DNA of 57,895 nt, taken from the IMG/VR virus record IMGVR_UViG_3300020198_000018, positions 1 through 57,895 of that record; one strand, given 5' to 3'. Every line of letters begins with the position of its first letter. The stretch's first letter is position 1. This DNA comes from a virus. Positions 1 through 7,393 of this stretch are shown here, one piece after another. The position numbers and the translations under genes are program-made. The notes under the pieces were generated by a model. That model saw only the letters and a program-made list of their open reading frames with translations. It was not told the origin of the DNA and did not search any database.

Positions 1-49
1 GAAATAGTTTACTGCTGAAACCTTCTGTGATAAATTCGGGTGCTCGCAT

Positions 50-991
50 TTATTTATTCCGTGGTTGTGGTTGGAATTTGCCGTTATTACGAATACCGGC
101 TGATATTTGGTTTTGTGTACCTGCTTGTTTTTGGTTTACTGCTATTTCGGTACCGTTATTAAAGCTATTAGAAGGGGTATTAGCTCTAGTATTTTTATTA
201 TGTTTTAGTTCCCAAGTTCTGCCTGCTTTGTGCCCTGAGCAATCTTTAGTGCATGGTCTACCGAAGTAAGTAAGTTGTTCGATGATTTCCTGGTCGATTA
301 GTTCGTAGATGAAGTCTGCTTTATTTGCGTATATTGGATTTTTGGCTAGAACCAGGCCACCTATTTGGATAGCGAAATCGGCTGCAATTACTGGTTGTTG
401 TGTTTGTCTATTGTAGAAGTATGAATGACGTTCTGGGTCCATACCTACTTGGATCCAATTTTTGTTATTAAGTGCGTGTTGTGCGATTGATCTAGCTTTA
501 TTGACTGTGAGTGGTATGTATTCGCCGTTCATTGTTGCGATGGGTGATTTATCGGTATGTGCGCGGGCGATATTGAGTGCGCCTTTTTCTGGGACGGACA
601 TTTTAACATTTTTTATAGCGGCTGTTGCTGTGTGTGCTATGACGGTGCCGTTTTTATCGTGGATAGTTGGGATCCAGACGCCGTGGTCTTTATAAGCTGG
701 GATATCTAATCTAAGTTTAACGTGTGTACCTGGTTCGATTTTTGCATTTAGTTTTTCGCGTTTATTGACGTGTAGTGCGTTATGCATTTCGTCATCGGAT
801 GCGGATGGTGGTAATTCGTTATATACTGAGACTGGTTTATATTTATCGACTAGATTTTGGTATTCTGTATTAGACAATTCGCCGTTTTTAAGTTTTTGTG
901 CGGCTGTGGTAAGTTCTGGAATGCGTTTAGTAACATCTTTGTAGTTCAGGAATTTTCTGTCATTATTTTCTAAAATGTCTAATATATTCAT
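50..991 (-). CDS. Conserved phage protein with DCSGH motif, function unknown
   Basis: A 313-residue protein I cannot assign to a function. The centre (about residues 60-235) looks globular. Near residues 240-265 lies a Cys/His motif, CTKDCSGHKAG followed by W, of a kind I recall in uncharacterised phage and bacterial proteins. The last 50 residues are Asn/Gln-rich and probably disordered. There is no signal peptide or membrane segment. It is the last gene of the minus-strand replication block and lies 20 bp downstream of gp41. A late-type box ACTAAATA ends 5 nt before the ATG and there is no clear Shine-Dalgarno, so late expression from its own promoter is likely and a virion or packaging role is possible. 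That role is inference. Confidence 0.7.
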   Translation of the reverse strand: MNILDILENNDRKFLNYKDVTKRIPELTTAAQKLKNGELSNTEYQNLVDKYKPVSVYNELPPSASDDEMHNALHVNKREKLNAKIEPGTHVKLRLDIPAYKDHGVWIPTIHDKNGTVIAHTATAAIKNVKMSVPEKGALNIARAHTDKSPIATMNGEYIPLTVNKARSIAQHALNNKNWIQVGMDPERHSYFYNRQTQQPVIAADFAIQIGGLVLAKNPIYANKADFIYELIDQEIIEQLTYFGRPCTKDCSGHKAGRTWELKHNKNTRANTPSNSFNNGTEIAVNQKQAGTQNQISAGIRNNGKFQPQPRNK

Positions 992-996
992 TCCAT

Positions 997-1004
997 TATT
1001 TAGT
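997..1004 (-). promoter_or_regulatory. Late-type promoter box ACTAAATA, 5 nt before the 50..991 start
   Basis: The minus strand reads ACTAAATA, five bases, then ATG. It resembles the T4 late box TATAAATA, and the same octamer precedes the starts at 27474 and 31537. T4 late transcripts begin about 6 nt after the box, so the mRNA would be leaderless or nearly so. Confidence 0.5.
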
Positions 1005-1011
1005 ATTTATT

Positions 1012-2382
1012 TTATTCAGGTAGGTTATTTAAAAGGTTTCTAAGTTTGGTGCTTTGTACTGATGTTTGTATTTTTGGGTCATTGATTATAGATCGTTGTT
1101 TAATATTATCGAGTAGTGATGAGGTATCGTTGTTATCATCGTCTACTGAATCGGTGATACGGAGTGAATCGATATTGAAGTTGAGGTCGATTTTTTGTCC
1201 TACACCGGACGAGCTACGTGTTTTCATGAGTTGTATTTGGTATTTGCCGCGTTCGCGCATAGCTCTAGAAGTAAAGATACCGAATACATTATCGGCGGTT
1301 TGGATTTTTGATAGGCCGCCTGATATATGTGAGTGGTCGAATTCTACTTCTTCCACGGCTCCTCTATTTAATTGTGATGCGGTGACGAAGATGCAATTTT
1401 TTTCCATCGCCAGGTTTCTAAGTTCTTCGGATACGAATTTATCTTTAATGAACAGGTCTGCTGGGGAGATTTTTTTAGATTGTGGCATTAGTAGGTCTAG
1501 GTAATCTACTAATAGTACATCTACTTTTCTACCTGTTTTGACTTCAAATTCTTTCAGGTAAGATCTGATATCGTTAGCTGTTTTACCGGATGGCATGTAT
1601 TTTACTTGAAGGGATCCGGATTTTTTCTGTAGTATTTTTACTTTCATTTCCACGTCGTCGATATTTTTAAATACATCTTTAGTGGGGATCCCGGTCATCA
1701 TTGAGTCGATACGCATAGAGACTAGTTCTTCAGAAAGTTCGAATGTCAGGTATATTACATTAAGACCGTGTAGTGCCCAGTTTACGCCTAGGTTAGCCAG
1801 GAACAGTGATTTACCGGCTCCTGACCCACCGGCGAAGATATTAAGTTCGCCTCTATTCATTCCGCCGAATAGTTTATCGTCGATGTTTTTCCATCCTGTT
1901 GAAATTTGGCCGTTTTTATCTTTAATTTTCAGTAGTCGTAATTTGGGGTCTTGGAAGTAATCGGTACCCATATCTTTTTGCAGGCCGATTTGGACGGCTT
2001 TTTTTATTTTATCTTCTACTGACCCGTATTCGCCTTTTTCTAGCATATCGGCGGATTCAAGGATGGCGCGTTCGAGACCTTTATGACGGACGAAGGTTTC
2101 GAATTCATTTAGTAGCCAATCGAAGTTTTCTTCTTTTAGGTTAGCTGGGTGAGTTAAGGTTGAATTAGTAGTTGCGTTAACGATATCATACGTTGGCAGG
2201 GTGTTATATTCTTCGACGTAGGTATTGATGAATTGTGCAGCCAGTTGTAATTTTCTATCGAATAGTGAATAGTCGAAAATTGTTTGGCAGCGAACAAATG
2301 TTTCTGCGTCGGCGAGCATCATTTCTAGGTATAATTTTTGGATATCGTACCCGTAATTTATATTTTGTTTCAATGTATCCAT
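1012..2382 (-). CDS. 41: Replicative DNA helicase, T4 gp41 / DnaB family
   Basis: This is the hexameric 5'-3' helicase of the phage replisome; with the gp61 primase it forms the primosome. The 456 residues compare with about 475 in T4 gp41. The N-terminal helical domain covers about residues 1-135. A RecA-type ATPase core follows, with Walker A GGSGAGKS at about 185-192 and Walker B VDVLLVDYLDLL at about 287-298, then an arginine-rich stretch with RSSSGVGQK. The primase gene ends 4 nt upstream and supplies part of the Shine-Dalgarno (AAGGGA just before ATG), so the pair is probably translationally coupled. The P-loop carries no intein, unlike UvsW, UvsX and TerL in this window. Confidence 0.93.
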   Translation of the reverse strand: MDTLKQNINYGYDIQKLYLEMMLADAETFVRCQTIFDYSLFDRKLQLAAQFINTYVEEYNTLPTYDIVNATTNSTLTHPANLKEENFDWLLNEFETFVRHKGLERAILESADMLEKGEYGSVEDKIKKAVQIGLQKDMGTDYFQDPKLRLLKIKDKNGQISTGWKNIDDKLFGGMNRGELNIFAGGSGAGKSLFLANLGVNWALHGLNVIYLTFELSEELVSMRIDSMMTGIPTKDVFKNIDDVEMKVKILQKKSGSLQVKYMPSGKTANDIRSYLKEFEVKTGRKVDVLLVDYLDLLMPQSKKISPADLFIKDKFVSEELRNLAMEKNCIFVTASQLNRGAVEEVEFDHSHISGGLSKIQTADNVFGIFTSRAMRERGKYQIQLMKTRSSSGVGQKIDLNFNIDSLRITDSVDDDNNDTSSLLDNIKQRSIINDPKIQTSVQSTKLRNLLNNLPE

Positions 2383-2386
2383 TCCC

Positions 2387-3349
2387 TTAGTTATTAAACC
2401 AATATTTTTCTGTTAGTTGTATTTTGAGTGGGGATGATTGAATTGAATTGACCACTAAGAATAAAGTTGCCAATCTTCCCAATTTTATCACACAGTCATT
2501 GATATCTTTCACGCCGGGTGGATAATCTGGAATTGCGACTGCCCACCCGTACTCTAGTGCTTGTTTTATAACTTTTCTACCTGCGATATCTTTATCGGGA
2601 ATTAATACTATTTCCTTGTGCAGTTGTTGTAGTAGCCAATTTTGTTGGTCTTTGATTTCTGATCCAAGTAATGCGCAGCCATCTATGCTAATTGCATCGA
2701 ATGGTCCTTCGCACACGAATACAAATTTTCTATCGTTATATTGGTTATCTAGGTTAAAGACGAAGCCCGGTTGTTGTTCGGCTATATATCTAGTTTTATT
2801 ATTATCGATTGTTCTTGCTGTATACCCTACTATTTTATGTTGATAGAAGTAAGGTATTATTAATCTATTCTCGATATTAGGTGTCCAATAGAACTCATAA
2901 TCTTCCAAAAATAGCCCTCTTGAATTTATATATTCTAATACTGGTATTAAGTTTGTTGGTGCATCGTTGATGTAGTTAGTTATTGGTTTTGCATTTAGCG
3001 GCAGTTCTCGTTTATCGAAAGTTGGTATTATTATATTATCGATAGTTTTTATTTGTTCATTAAGCAATTTAATTGCTTCGAAGCTTAGTTTAGAAATGGT
3101 ATCATCTGGTATGTGCAGATGATGCATGAATTGTTTCATGCTTTTACTAAGTTGTCTACCTGGTTGCCAACTTGCTTTAAATCCACAATTAAAGCAATGA
3201 TAAGTAACGGCATCGCCGTCATTAACAATGAAACCGCCTCGTTGTCTTTTATCTGGGCAGCATACTGCATTAAAGCTTATCCACCCGCTGGGAGTTTGTT
3301 TTCGTTTAGGTGGTAGGTATAATTTTAGTGTTTCTGCTATTAGGCTCAT
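2387..3349 (-). CDS. 61: DNA primase, T4 gp61-like
   Basis: It synthesises RNA primers for lagging-strand replication with gp41. The 320 residues match the family (T4 gp61 is about 342). The N-terminal zinc ribbon has its cysteines in NAVCCPDK (about residue 30) and HCFNCGF (51-57). The TOPRIM catalytic domain lies at about 205-260, with the glutamate motif FVCEGPFDA and the acidic motif LIPDKDIAGRK. It starts at ATG 3349 in an AT-rich leader and is followed 4 nt later by gp41, the expected primosome pair. Confidence 0.92.
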   Translation of the reverse strand: MSLIAETLKLYLPPKRKQTPSGWISFNAVCCPDKRQRGGFIVNDGDAVTYHCFNCGFKASWQPGRQLSKSMKQFMHHLHIPDDTISKLSFEAIKLLNEQIKTIDNIIIPTFDKRELPLNAKPITNYINDAPTNLIPVLEYINSRGLFLEDYEFYWTPNIENRLIIPYFYQHKIVGYTARTIDNNKTRYIAEQQPGFVFNLDNQYNDRKFVFVCEGPFDAISIDGCALLGSEIKDQQNWLLQQLHKEIVLIPDKDIAGRKVIKQALEYGWAVAIPDYPPGVKDINDCVIKLGRLATLFLVVNSIQSSPLKIQLTEKYWFNN

Positions 3350-3363
3350 AATAGCCTATTATA

Positions 3364-4437
3364 TTATATGACTATGATTTTGTCAACTATTCCTGAATAA
3401 TTCATACCTGTCACGTTATATGCTCCATTGCCGGTGGTGGCAATACCTGTCCATGTAATAGAAGTAATTGATCCGACTGTATAGCTAGACCCTGTTCCGT
3501 TGACGCCAGTAACAGTTATTATAACATCATTGATGTCATTTACTCCCCCGAGATGACTTCCTAATATTTTTATTAGGGATCCATTTGAGTAATTAGTTCC
3601 GGAATTGATTAGTGTAATATCATAACTTTCATTATTTCGGATTACGTTAAATGATGCGCCGTGCCCTGATATTGTGTTGGTTTGATATGAAACCCTGAAG
3701 TATGAATAATCATTGACTGGTAGGTTTGCGCCGTACGGAATTATTCCGGAGAACAATCCATCTGATGTCCAAGAACCAAACGGTTTCCCGGCTTTTTTAA
3801 ATGAATCTATGCTTATGGTATCAGTAGTTGTTGCGTCTACCCATATTGTTCCATTAAAACCAGTTACGTGTATTTCAAGTGAAATATTAGAAGTTGGGAT
3901 TGCTTCATAGAATTTAACTGGTATTGCGCTTGTATGATGAATTGGGGTTCCTTGTAAGTCTATTTCAGCGGTAAATGTATTGAATGTTGTATTATTGCGG
4001 GTAGTTGGTATGGCATTTCCAATGAGTTCAATAATGCCGGTTGCTCCAAATTTTGTATCTGAGTAGAGTAATACATCTTGGCCGTTTTTAATAGCGGTGA
4101 CGCTATAAATAAGGTATTGTGCAGATAGGGATATTACATCATTGGATGGTATTGTAATTTTTCCGATGCCTTTAATAAGGGTTGGTGTTACCTGGTATGG
4201 TGATGAAGGGAGTGCGTTGCCGCTGGCATCCATGATATTAACTTGAATTTGCTGCAAAGTAGATAAGTCTAATCTTTTTTGGTCGGAATTTTTAATGTCA
4301 AATTCTAAGGTATTATCAATGCCATTATATATTTTTATATTTCGTTGGTACACGTTAGTAAACTCCACATTGGACTCACCCATATTAGCAAGAAGATTAA
4401 TTTTATTTGGGTATAAATATATTGATATTTTTTGCAT
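3364..4437 (-). CDS. Probable virion (baseplate or fibre-associated) protein
   Basis: A 357-residue beta-rich protein whose N-terminal region (NMGESNVEF, then VYQRNIKIYNG) matches the style of structural proteins I know from T4-like marine phages. A domain at about 20-150 resembles the N-terminal domain of baseplate upper-protein families. The C-terminal part is rich in Gly, Thr, Asn and Ser (GTGSSYTVGSITSITWTG), typical of fibre-like proteins. There is no enzyme motif. The start at 4437 is used; an internal ATG at 4383 (MGESNVEF) is an alternative. It sits between the primase and a divergent small gene, away from the other structural genes. Structural role: inference from composition. Confidence 0.6.
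   Translation of the reverse strand: MQKISIYLYPNKINLLANMGESNVEFTNVYQRNIKIYNGIDNTLEFDIKNSDQKRLDLSTLQQIQVNIMDASGNALPSSPYQVTPTLIKGIGKITIPSNDVISLSAQYLIYSVTAIKNGQDVLLYSDTKFGATGIIELIGNAIPTTRNNTTFNTFTAEIDLQGTPIHHTSAIPVKFYEAIPTSNISLEIHVTGFNGTIWVDATTTDTISIDSFKKAGKPFGSWTSDGLFSGIIPYGANLPVNDYSYFRVSYQTNTISGHGASFNVIRNNESYDITLINSGTNYSNGSLIKILGSHLGGVNDINDVIITVTGVNGTGSSYTVGSITSITWTGIATTGNGAYNVTGMNYSGIVDKIIVI
4412..4419 (+). promoter_or_regulatory. TATAAATA, consensus T4 late box on plus strand
   Basis: An exact T4 late octamer on the plus strand inside the 5' end of the minus-strand gene 3364..4437. It could drive the divergent gene 4535..4909. A second box lies closer, at 4501. Confidence 0.4.
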
Positions 4438-4500
4438 CTAGATGGTCCTGTTGATTATCACGCAAATATGTGATTACTTTATATTTATGCACAAAACATC

Positions 4501-4508
4501 GCTAAATA
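4501..4508 (+). promoter_or_regulatory. Late-type promoter box GCTAAATA for 4535..4909
   Basis: GCTAAATATA on plus, 26 nt before ATG 4535. The same octamer GCTAAATA lies in front of gp14 at 33442, which supports it as a phage late promoter variant. Confidence 0.45.
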
Positions 4509-4534
4509 TATTTAATAAAAAAATAACTATAATA

Positions 4535-4909
4535 ATGACAACTTTAAGAGATGATATAGAACATAAATTGCCATTTGTAAGTGTAATTACCTATGGTGGG
4601 AATGAGTATATTGGTATAATCATAAACCAAGACCAATTTGTAACTAGTTTTTATGATTTCAATTCTATCCGCACTCAGGTCGAAAAGACTACATTAATAG
4701 AAATAGGTGAGACCTGGTGGTGGGAATCGAACAGGCAGTTTCCTATTTCTATATTTTGTAGGGAGCAGATTCAACCATTCAGTTATGCTATTAAAACATT
4801 TAGTAGCAAAGACACCCGGATTATATTAGGACCCATAGTAAATTTAATGAATTTAAGTATTAAGCGAGCAAAGCGAAAATCGATTACCTTAGTTCGGAAG
4901 GTCAAGTAG
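4535..4909 (+). CDS. Conserved T4-type phage protein, unknown function
   Basis: The frame is open from 4442, but ATG 4535 (MTTLRDDIEHKLPFVSV, 124 residues) is preferred because the first 31 residues look like translated leader and the box at 4501 lies inside them. It resembles a small conserved protein of marine T4-like phages with a TWWWESNRQFPISIF core and a basic C-terminus (SIKRAKRKSITLVRK). It is the only plus-strand gene in the first 31 kb. Its last 21 bp overlap the 3' end of the convergent DNA polymerase III-like gene. No Shine-Dalgarno is visible. Function unknown. Confidence 0.65.
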   Translation: MTTLRDDIEHKLPFVSVITYGGNEYIGIIINQDQFVTSFYDFNSIRTQVEKTTLIEIGETWWWESNRQFPISIFCREQIQPFSYAIKTFSSKDTRIILGPIVNLMNLSIKRAKRKSITLVRKVK

Positions 4910-5455
4910 TTGTTCACATAATAGATTCATTTGTATTATAATAACGTGTGCATAAGCGATTGAGTGTGCTTTTTTAAAATAATACTCGTTATTATCGGGG
5001 TTAATCCAGATCTCGTTCATAATCGTAGTCCAATCTTTCCCAATCAGATAGCGTTTCGCTGGGCGCATCATCGCCAGGACTGCAGCTAATTGTTCCACTG
5101 AAGTCGGCGAGGTCTGTTTCAGAATATCGGCGTGTCCGTTTAAATGAAATAACAGATTCACAAATTCGTCGTTTTTTAAAAGTTCCCATAGTGGTTCAGT
5201 CTCCATTAGTTGTAATAGATGATTATTATTCTTAATGCCGTTATATACGTGGACATTTAGAAAATCAATTTTAAAATACCCCAGTTTTTCAGCACTTTTA
5301 TAATCGATGGTGCTCATATTGGTTATTGGATTATGTGGGATGTTTTGCACATAAATTCCTGTATTATGCGAAACATTTAAGTTTCGTGCTGCTATCACAT
5401 GCGGTAATTTGTTTAATGCAATTGTTCTATCTGAAAAATCTATGTCGATATCCAT
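4889..5455 (-). CDS. Miniature DNA polymerase III alpha (DnaE)-like protein
   Basis: At 188 residues this is far shorter than DnaE (over 1000), yet it keeps recognisable pieces of the DnaE palm region in order. MDIDIDFSDR at residues 1-10 matches the DxD catalytic motif. EKLGYFKIDFLN at 57-67 matches the KFDFLG motif with the third catalytic Asp (D64). A segment at 88-135 (EPLWELL to AAVLAMMRP) matches the motif ending ALFRPG in DnaE. KAHSIAYAHV at 162-171 matches the KSHSAAYA motif. PHP, fingers, beta-binding and OB regions are absent. Its ATG follows directly after the stop of the 55-residue gene, so it is co-translated with the genes upstream. Whether it polymerises or regulates is unknown. 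Confidence 0.6.
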   Translation of the reverse strand: MDIDIDFSDRTIALNKLPHVIAARNLNVSHNTGIYVQNIPHNPITNMSTIDYKSAEKLGYFKIDFLNVHVYNGIKNNNHLLQLMETEPLWELLKNDEFVNLLFHLNGHADILKQTSPTSVEQLAAVLAMMRPAKRYLIGKDWTTIMNEIWINPDNNEYYFKKAHSIAYAHVIIIQMNLLCEQLLDLPN

Positions 5456-5623
5456 TTAGTGTAGTACTTCTGATTCAAGCAACATTAATGGTAGGTACTC
5501 AGATAAGAACATTGCATATGCCTCTGCTTCTTCTACATCATCAAACCCTGCGAATTTTATATAAACTGAGTTATCTTCTTCAGCAACAATTATTTCAACA
5601 TCCAATGGTATTTCACTATTCAT
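5456..5623 (-). CDS. Small acidic protein, 55 residues
   Basis: An uninterrupted minus-strand frame reading MNSEIPLDVEIIVAEED to MLLESEVLH. Its ATG overlaps the TGA of the zinc-finger gene upstream (ATGA at 5620-5623), and its TAA is followed directly by the ATG of the DnaE-like gene. This coupled packing is the main evidence that it is real. It is strongly acidic, with an EEAEAYAMFLSEYLPLMLLE amphipathic helix. No family recognised. Confidence 0.6.
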   Translation of the reverse strand: MNSEIPLDVEIIVAEEDNSVYIKFAGFDDVEEAEAYAMFLSEYLPLMLLESEVLH

Positions 5624-6306
5624 AATTGTGATTCCTTAATAACTTGTTTAACTAGTTCTACATCTGCGGGTAATAATTTAAATTTATTACTCCAATATGG
5701 TGGATTTATAACATTACTTATAATTATTAATTGCTCGTCGTTCATATTCTGTAATAATGATTTGCCTGATTTTGAATGTAATATTAACCAGGGGCTAATT
5801 TTACCATCTTTTATATCGTAGGTTGCTCGTGGAAGGCTGACACATGAAAAGTATTGATTCCACGTCGAATCAGTAGATTTAGCCCATGACATCATATGAT
5901 TAATACTTCGTTCCAATGCGGTTTCTACATTTTCTGTTTTGATGAGTTCCAATACATACTTATCATATAATTCATCGCGGCACCAATGGTCGAGTTTAAC
6001 ACCGCTATTAATTACATAATCAATAAAATGATTTGGGTATAATGGGTTTACGTTATTAACAAAACTTCCGAATTTTACAAAAGCATTATAATATGGACTT
6101 TTGATAAAGTCGTCATATGTTTTAGAATGTTTCATATTTTGTGTACGTTTATAGAACCGGTTGTAAGTATCAAACCCGATTACCACATGTTTTTCATGTT
6201 GTGCCAATGAACGGCGTTTTTGTTCGCATACATGGGTATGTAAAGTACTTTCGCGGGTATATCCACGATTGCAATATTTGCATACATATGGTTTAGTAAT
6301 CATCAA
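5620..6306 (-). CDS. Zinc-finger protein, conserved in T4-type phages
   Basis: A 228-residue protein with an N-terminal finger, YVCKYCNRGYTRESTLHTHVC (residues 7-27): Cys9 and Cys12, then His23/His25 and Cys27, a CCHC-like variant of the C2H2 layout. The remaining 190 residues are mixed alpha/beta with many aromatic residues. I recall a finger-plus-unknown-domain protein of this kind in cyanophage genomes, but no function. It overlaps the gp62-like gene upstream by 4 nt (ATGA) and the 55-residue gene downstream by 4 nt, so the run 6785 to 4889 is one coupled operon next to replication genes. DNA or RNA binding is inferred from the finger. Confidence 0.65.
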   Translation of the reverse strand: MMITKPYVCKYCNRGYTRESTLHTHVCEQKRRSLAQHEKHVVIGFDTYNRFYKRTQNMKHSKTYDDFIKSPYYNAFVKFGSFVNNVNPLYPNHFIDYVINSGVKLDHWCRDELYDKYVLELIKTENVETALERSINHMMSWAKSTDSTWNQYFSCVSLPRATYDIKDGKISPWLILHSKSGKSLLQNMNDEQLIIISNVINPPYWSNKFKLLPADVELVKQVIKESQL

Positions 6307-6785
6307 AACAGTTTTTTAATATCGTTATTTGAAAGTCCCATATCATTAGCGAGATTTTTCATGTCATTATCATTAAGTAACTTTGATAGTACTTCTATAT
6401 CGTCAAGTTTTTTAGTTGGGTATAATTCAGATAAAAATTTTATTTTTTTATCTGAATTATCAGTTTTCTTTTTATTACCTATCCATTCATGATAATATGT
6501 GTTGCCATCTAATTTACATAGACATAACAACAACCACAACAATTTTGGGTGTTTTTGTAAAATGTGCCAATGCTTATTATAAAATTCGTTCACAGTTAAC
6601 ACATAATGTTCTTGTACTACCCGATTATTAGTTTTTACACTACTGATATATCGGTTGAGGTTATATAAATCCCCTGCAATTTCTTTTTTTCCTTCATCGG
6701 TTGATGCATCCCATAATTCTTTGATCCCAAGGTCAACTGCTGGAATCATATCTTTAAAAAGGTCTATATGTTTATTACGTCCCAT
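6303..6785 (-). CDS. 62: Probable clamp-loader small subunit, T4 gp62-like
   Basis: The start MGRNKHIDLFKDMIPAVDLG resembles cyanophage gp62 openings (LFKDIIP). The helical body (VQEHYVLTVNEFYNKHWH, then KLLWLLLCLC) and the end KNLANDMGLSNNDIKKLF fit the family in length (160 residues; T4 gp62 is 187) and layout. In T4, gp62 joins gp44 to load the sliding clamp. The frame is open upstream to a TTG at 6851, which would add 22 residues; I prefer ATG 6785, although neither start has a good Shine-Dalgarno. No gp44 or gp45 lies in this window. The assignment rests on weak similarity. Confidence 0.5.
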   Translation of the reverse strand: MGRNKHIDLFKDMIPAVDLGIKELWDASTDEGKKEIAGDLYNLNRYISSVKTNNRVVQEHYVLTVNEFYNKHWHILQKHPKLLWLLLCLCKLDGNTYYHEWIGNKKKTDNSDKKIKFLSELYPTKKLDDIEVLSKLLNDNDMKNLANDMGLSNNDIKKLF

Positions 6786-6878
6786 ATTATACCATATTAG
6801 TTGATGATAGTAAAGAGGATCTCCATTTCTTAGTTTTCTGGAATAAACCAAGTTCTCTGGTGAGCCAGCTGTGTTATT

Positions 6879-7385
6879 TTATAATAATTTATCTAAATAA
6901 ATGATTTCATTTTGTCTAGGTACTTCTTTAACGAAATATGCACATTCTGGGTTTTTGCCAAATTGTAGTGGGGTAGCCAGCAATTGACCATTTTTCATTT
7001 TTGGAAAATACCATTTTACATCATTATAGAAATTAACAATTTCCGCTGGTTTAAAGTCTAACCGATGGGCGCTTAGTGGGTTATATATTAGCGCCTCAAA
7101 TCCTCTATCATTTAGACTTGTCAACGGTAGTACTTCTATATTAGTTGATGTACTACTGTCCCCGACTGCTATACACCAATCAAGTGGCATTGATATTTTT
7201 GTATCACCTATTTTTAGAACCATTGCTGGTGAATTGAATGATTCTAGAAATATAAGTGGGACAAAGTAGAAATCTGGGTCTAATATATTACTGTTATCCA
7301 ATACTGCAAATCTAGTTGTATCGTCGACTTCTTCTGGTAAGTTATTCAATGAAAATGCTTTATTATCTAATGTTAAAATTCTCAT
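6879..7385 (-). CDS. Conserved phage protein, unknown function
   Basis: A 168-residue protein starting MRILTLDNKAFSLNNLPEEV. This start is chosen over the open frame to 7406 because AGGA lies about 9 nt upstream. The body has alternating beta strands (AMVLKIGDTKISMPLDWCIAVGD, then EALIYNPLSAHRLDF) and no catalytic motif I can name. It begins within the last codons of the UvsW gene (overlap 7394 versus start 7385, 9 nt apart), so it is in the UvsW transcript. I recognise the style from marine T4-like phages but not the function. Confidence 0.6.
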   Translation of the reverse strand: MRILTLDNKAFSLNNLPEEVDDTTRFAVLDNSNILDPDFYFVPLIFLESFNSPAMVLKIGDTKISMPLDWCIAVGDSSTSTNIEVLPLTSLNDRGFEALIYNPLSAHRLDFKPAEIVNFYNDVKWYFPKMKNGQLLATPLQFGKNPECAYFVKEVPRQNEIIYLDKLL

Positions 7386-7393
7386 ACTTTTTC

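Noticed and set aside
1046-1504. 152-codon plus-strand frame inside gp41
   Set aside because: Exact antisense of the conserved helicase motifs; Ser-rich translation with no family resemblance.
1012-2382. Intein in gp41, a known fractured-gene site in other phages
   Set aside because: The P-loop and flanking sequence are continuous (GGSGAGKSLF) and the protein has normal length.
5001-5189. 62-codon minus frame within the DnaE-like gene
   Set aside because: Alternative frame of a gene with clear motif matches; no separate ribosome site or family.
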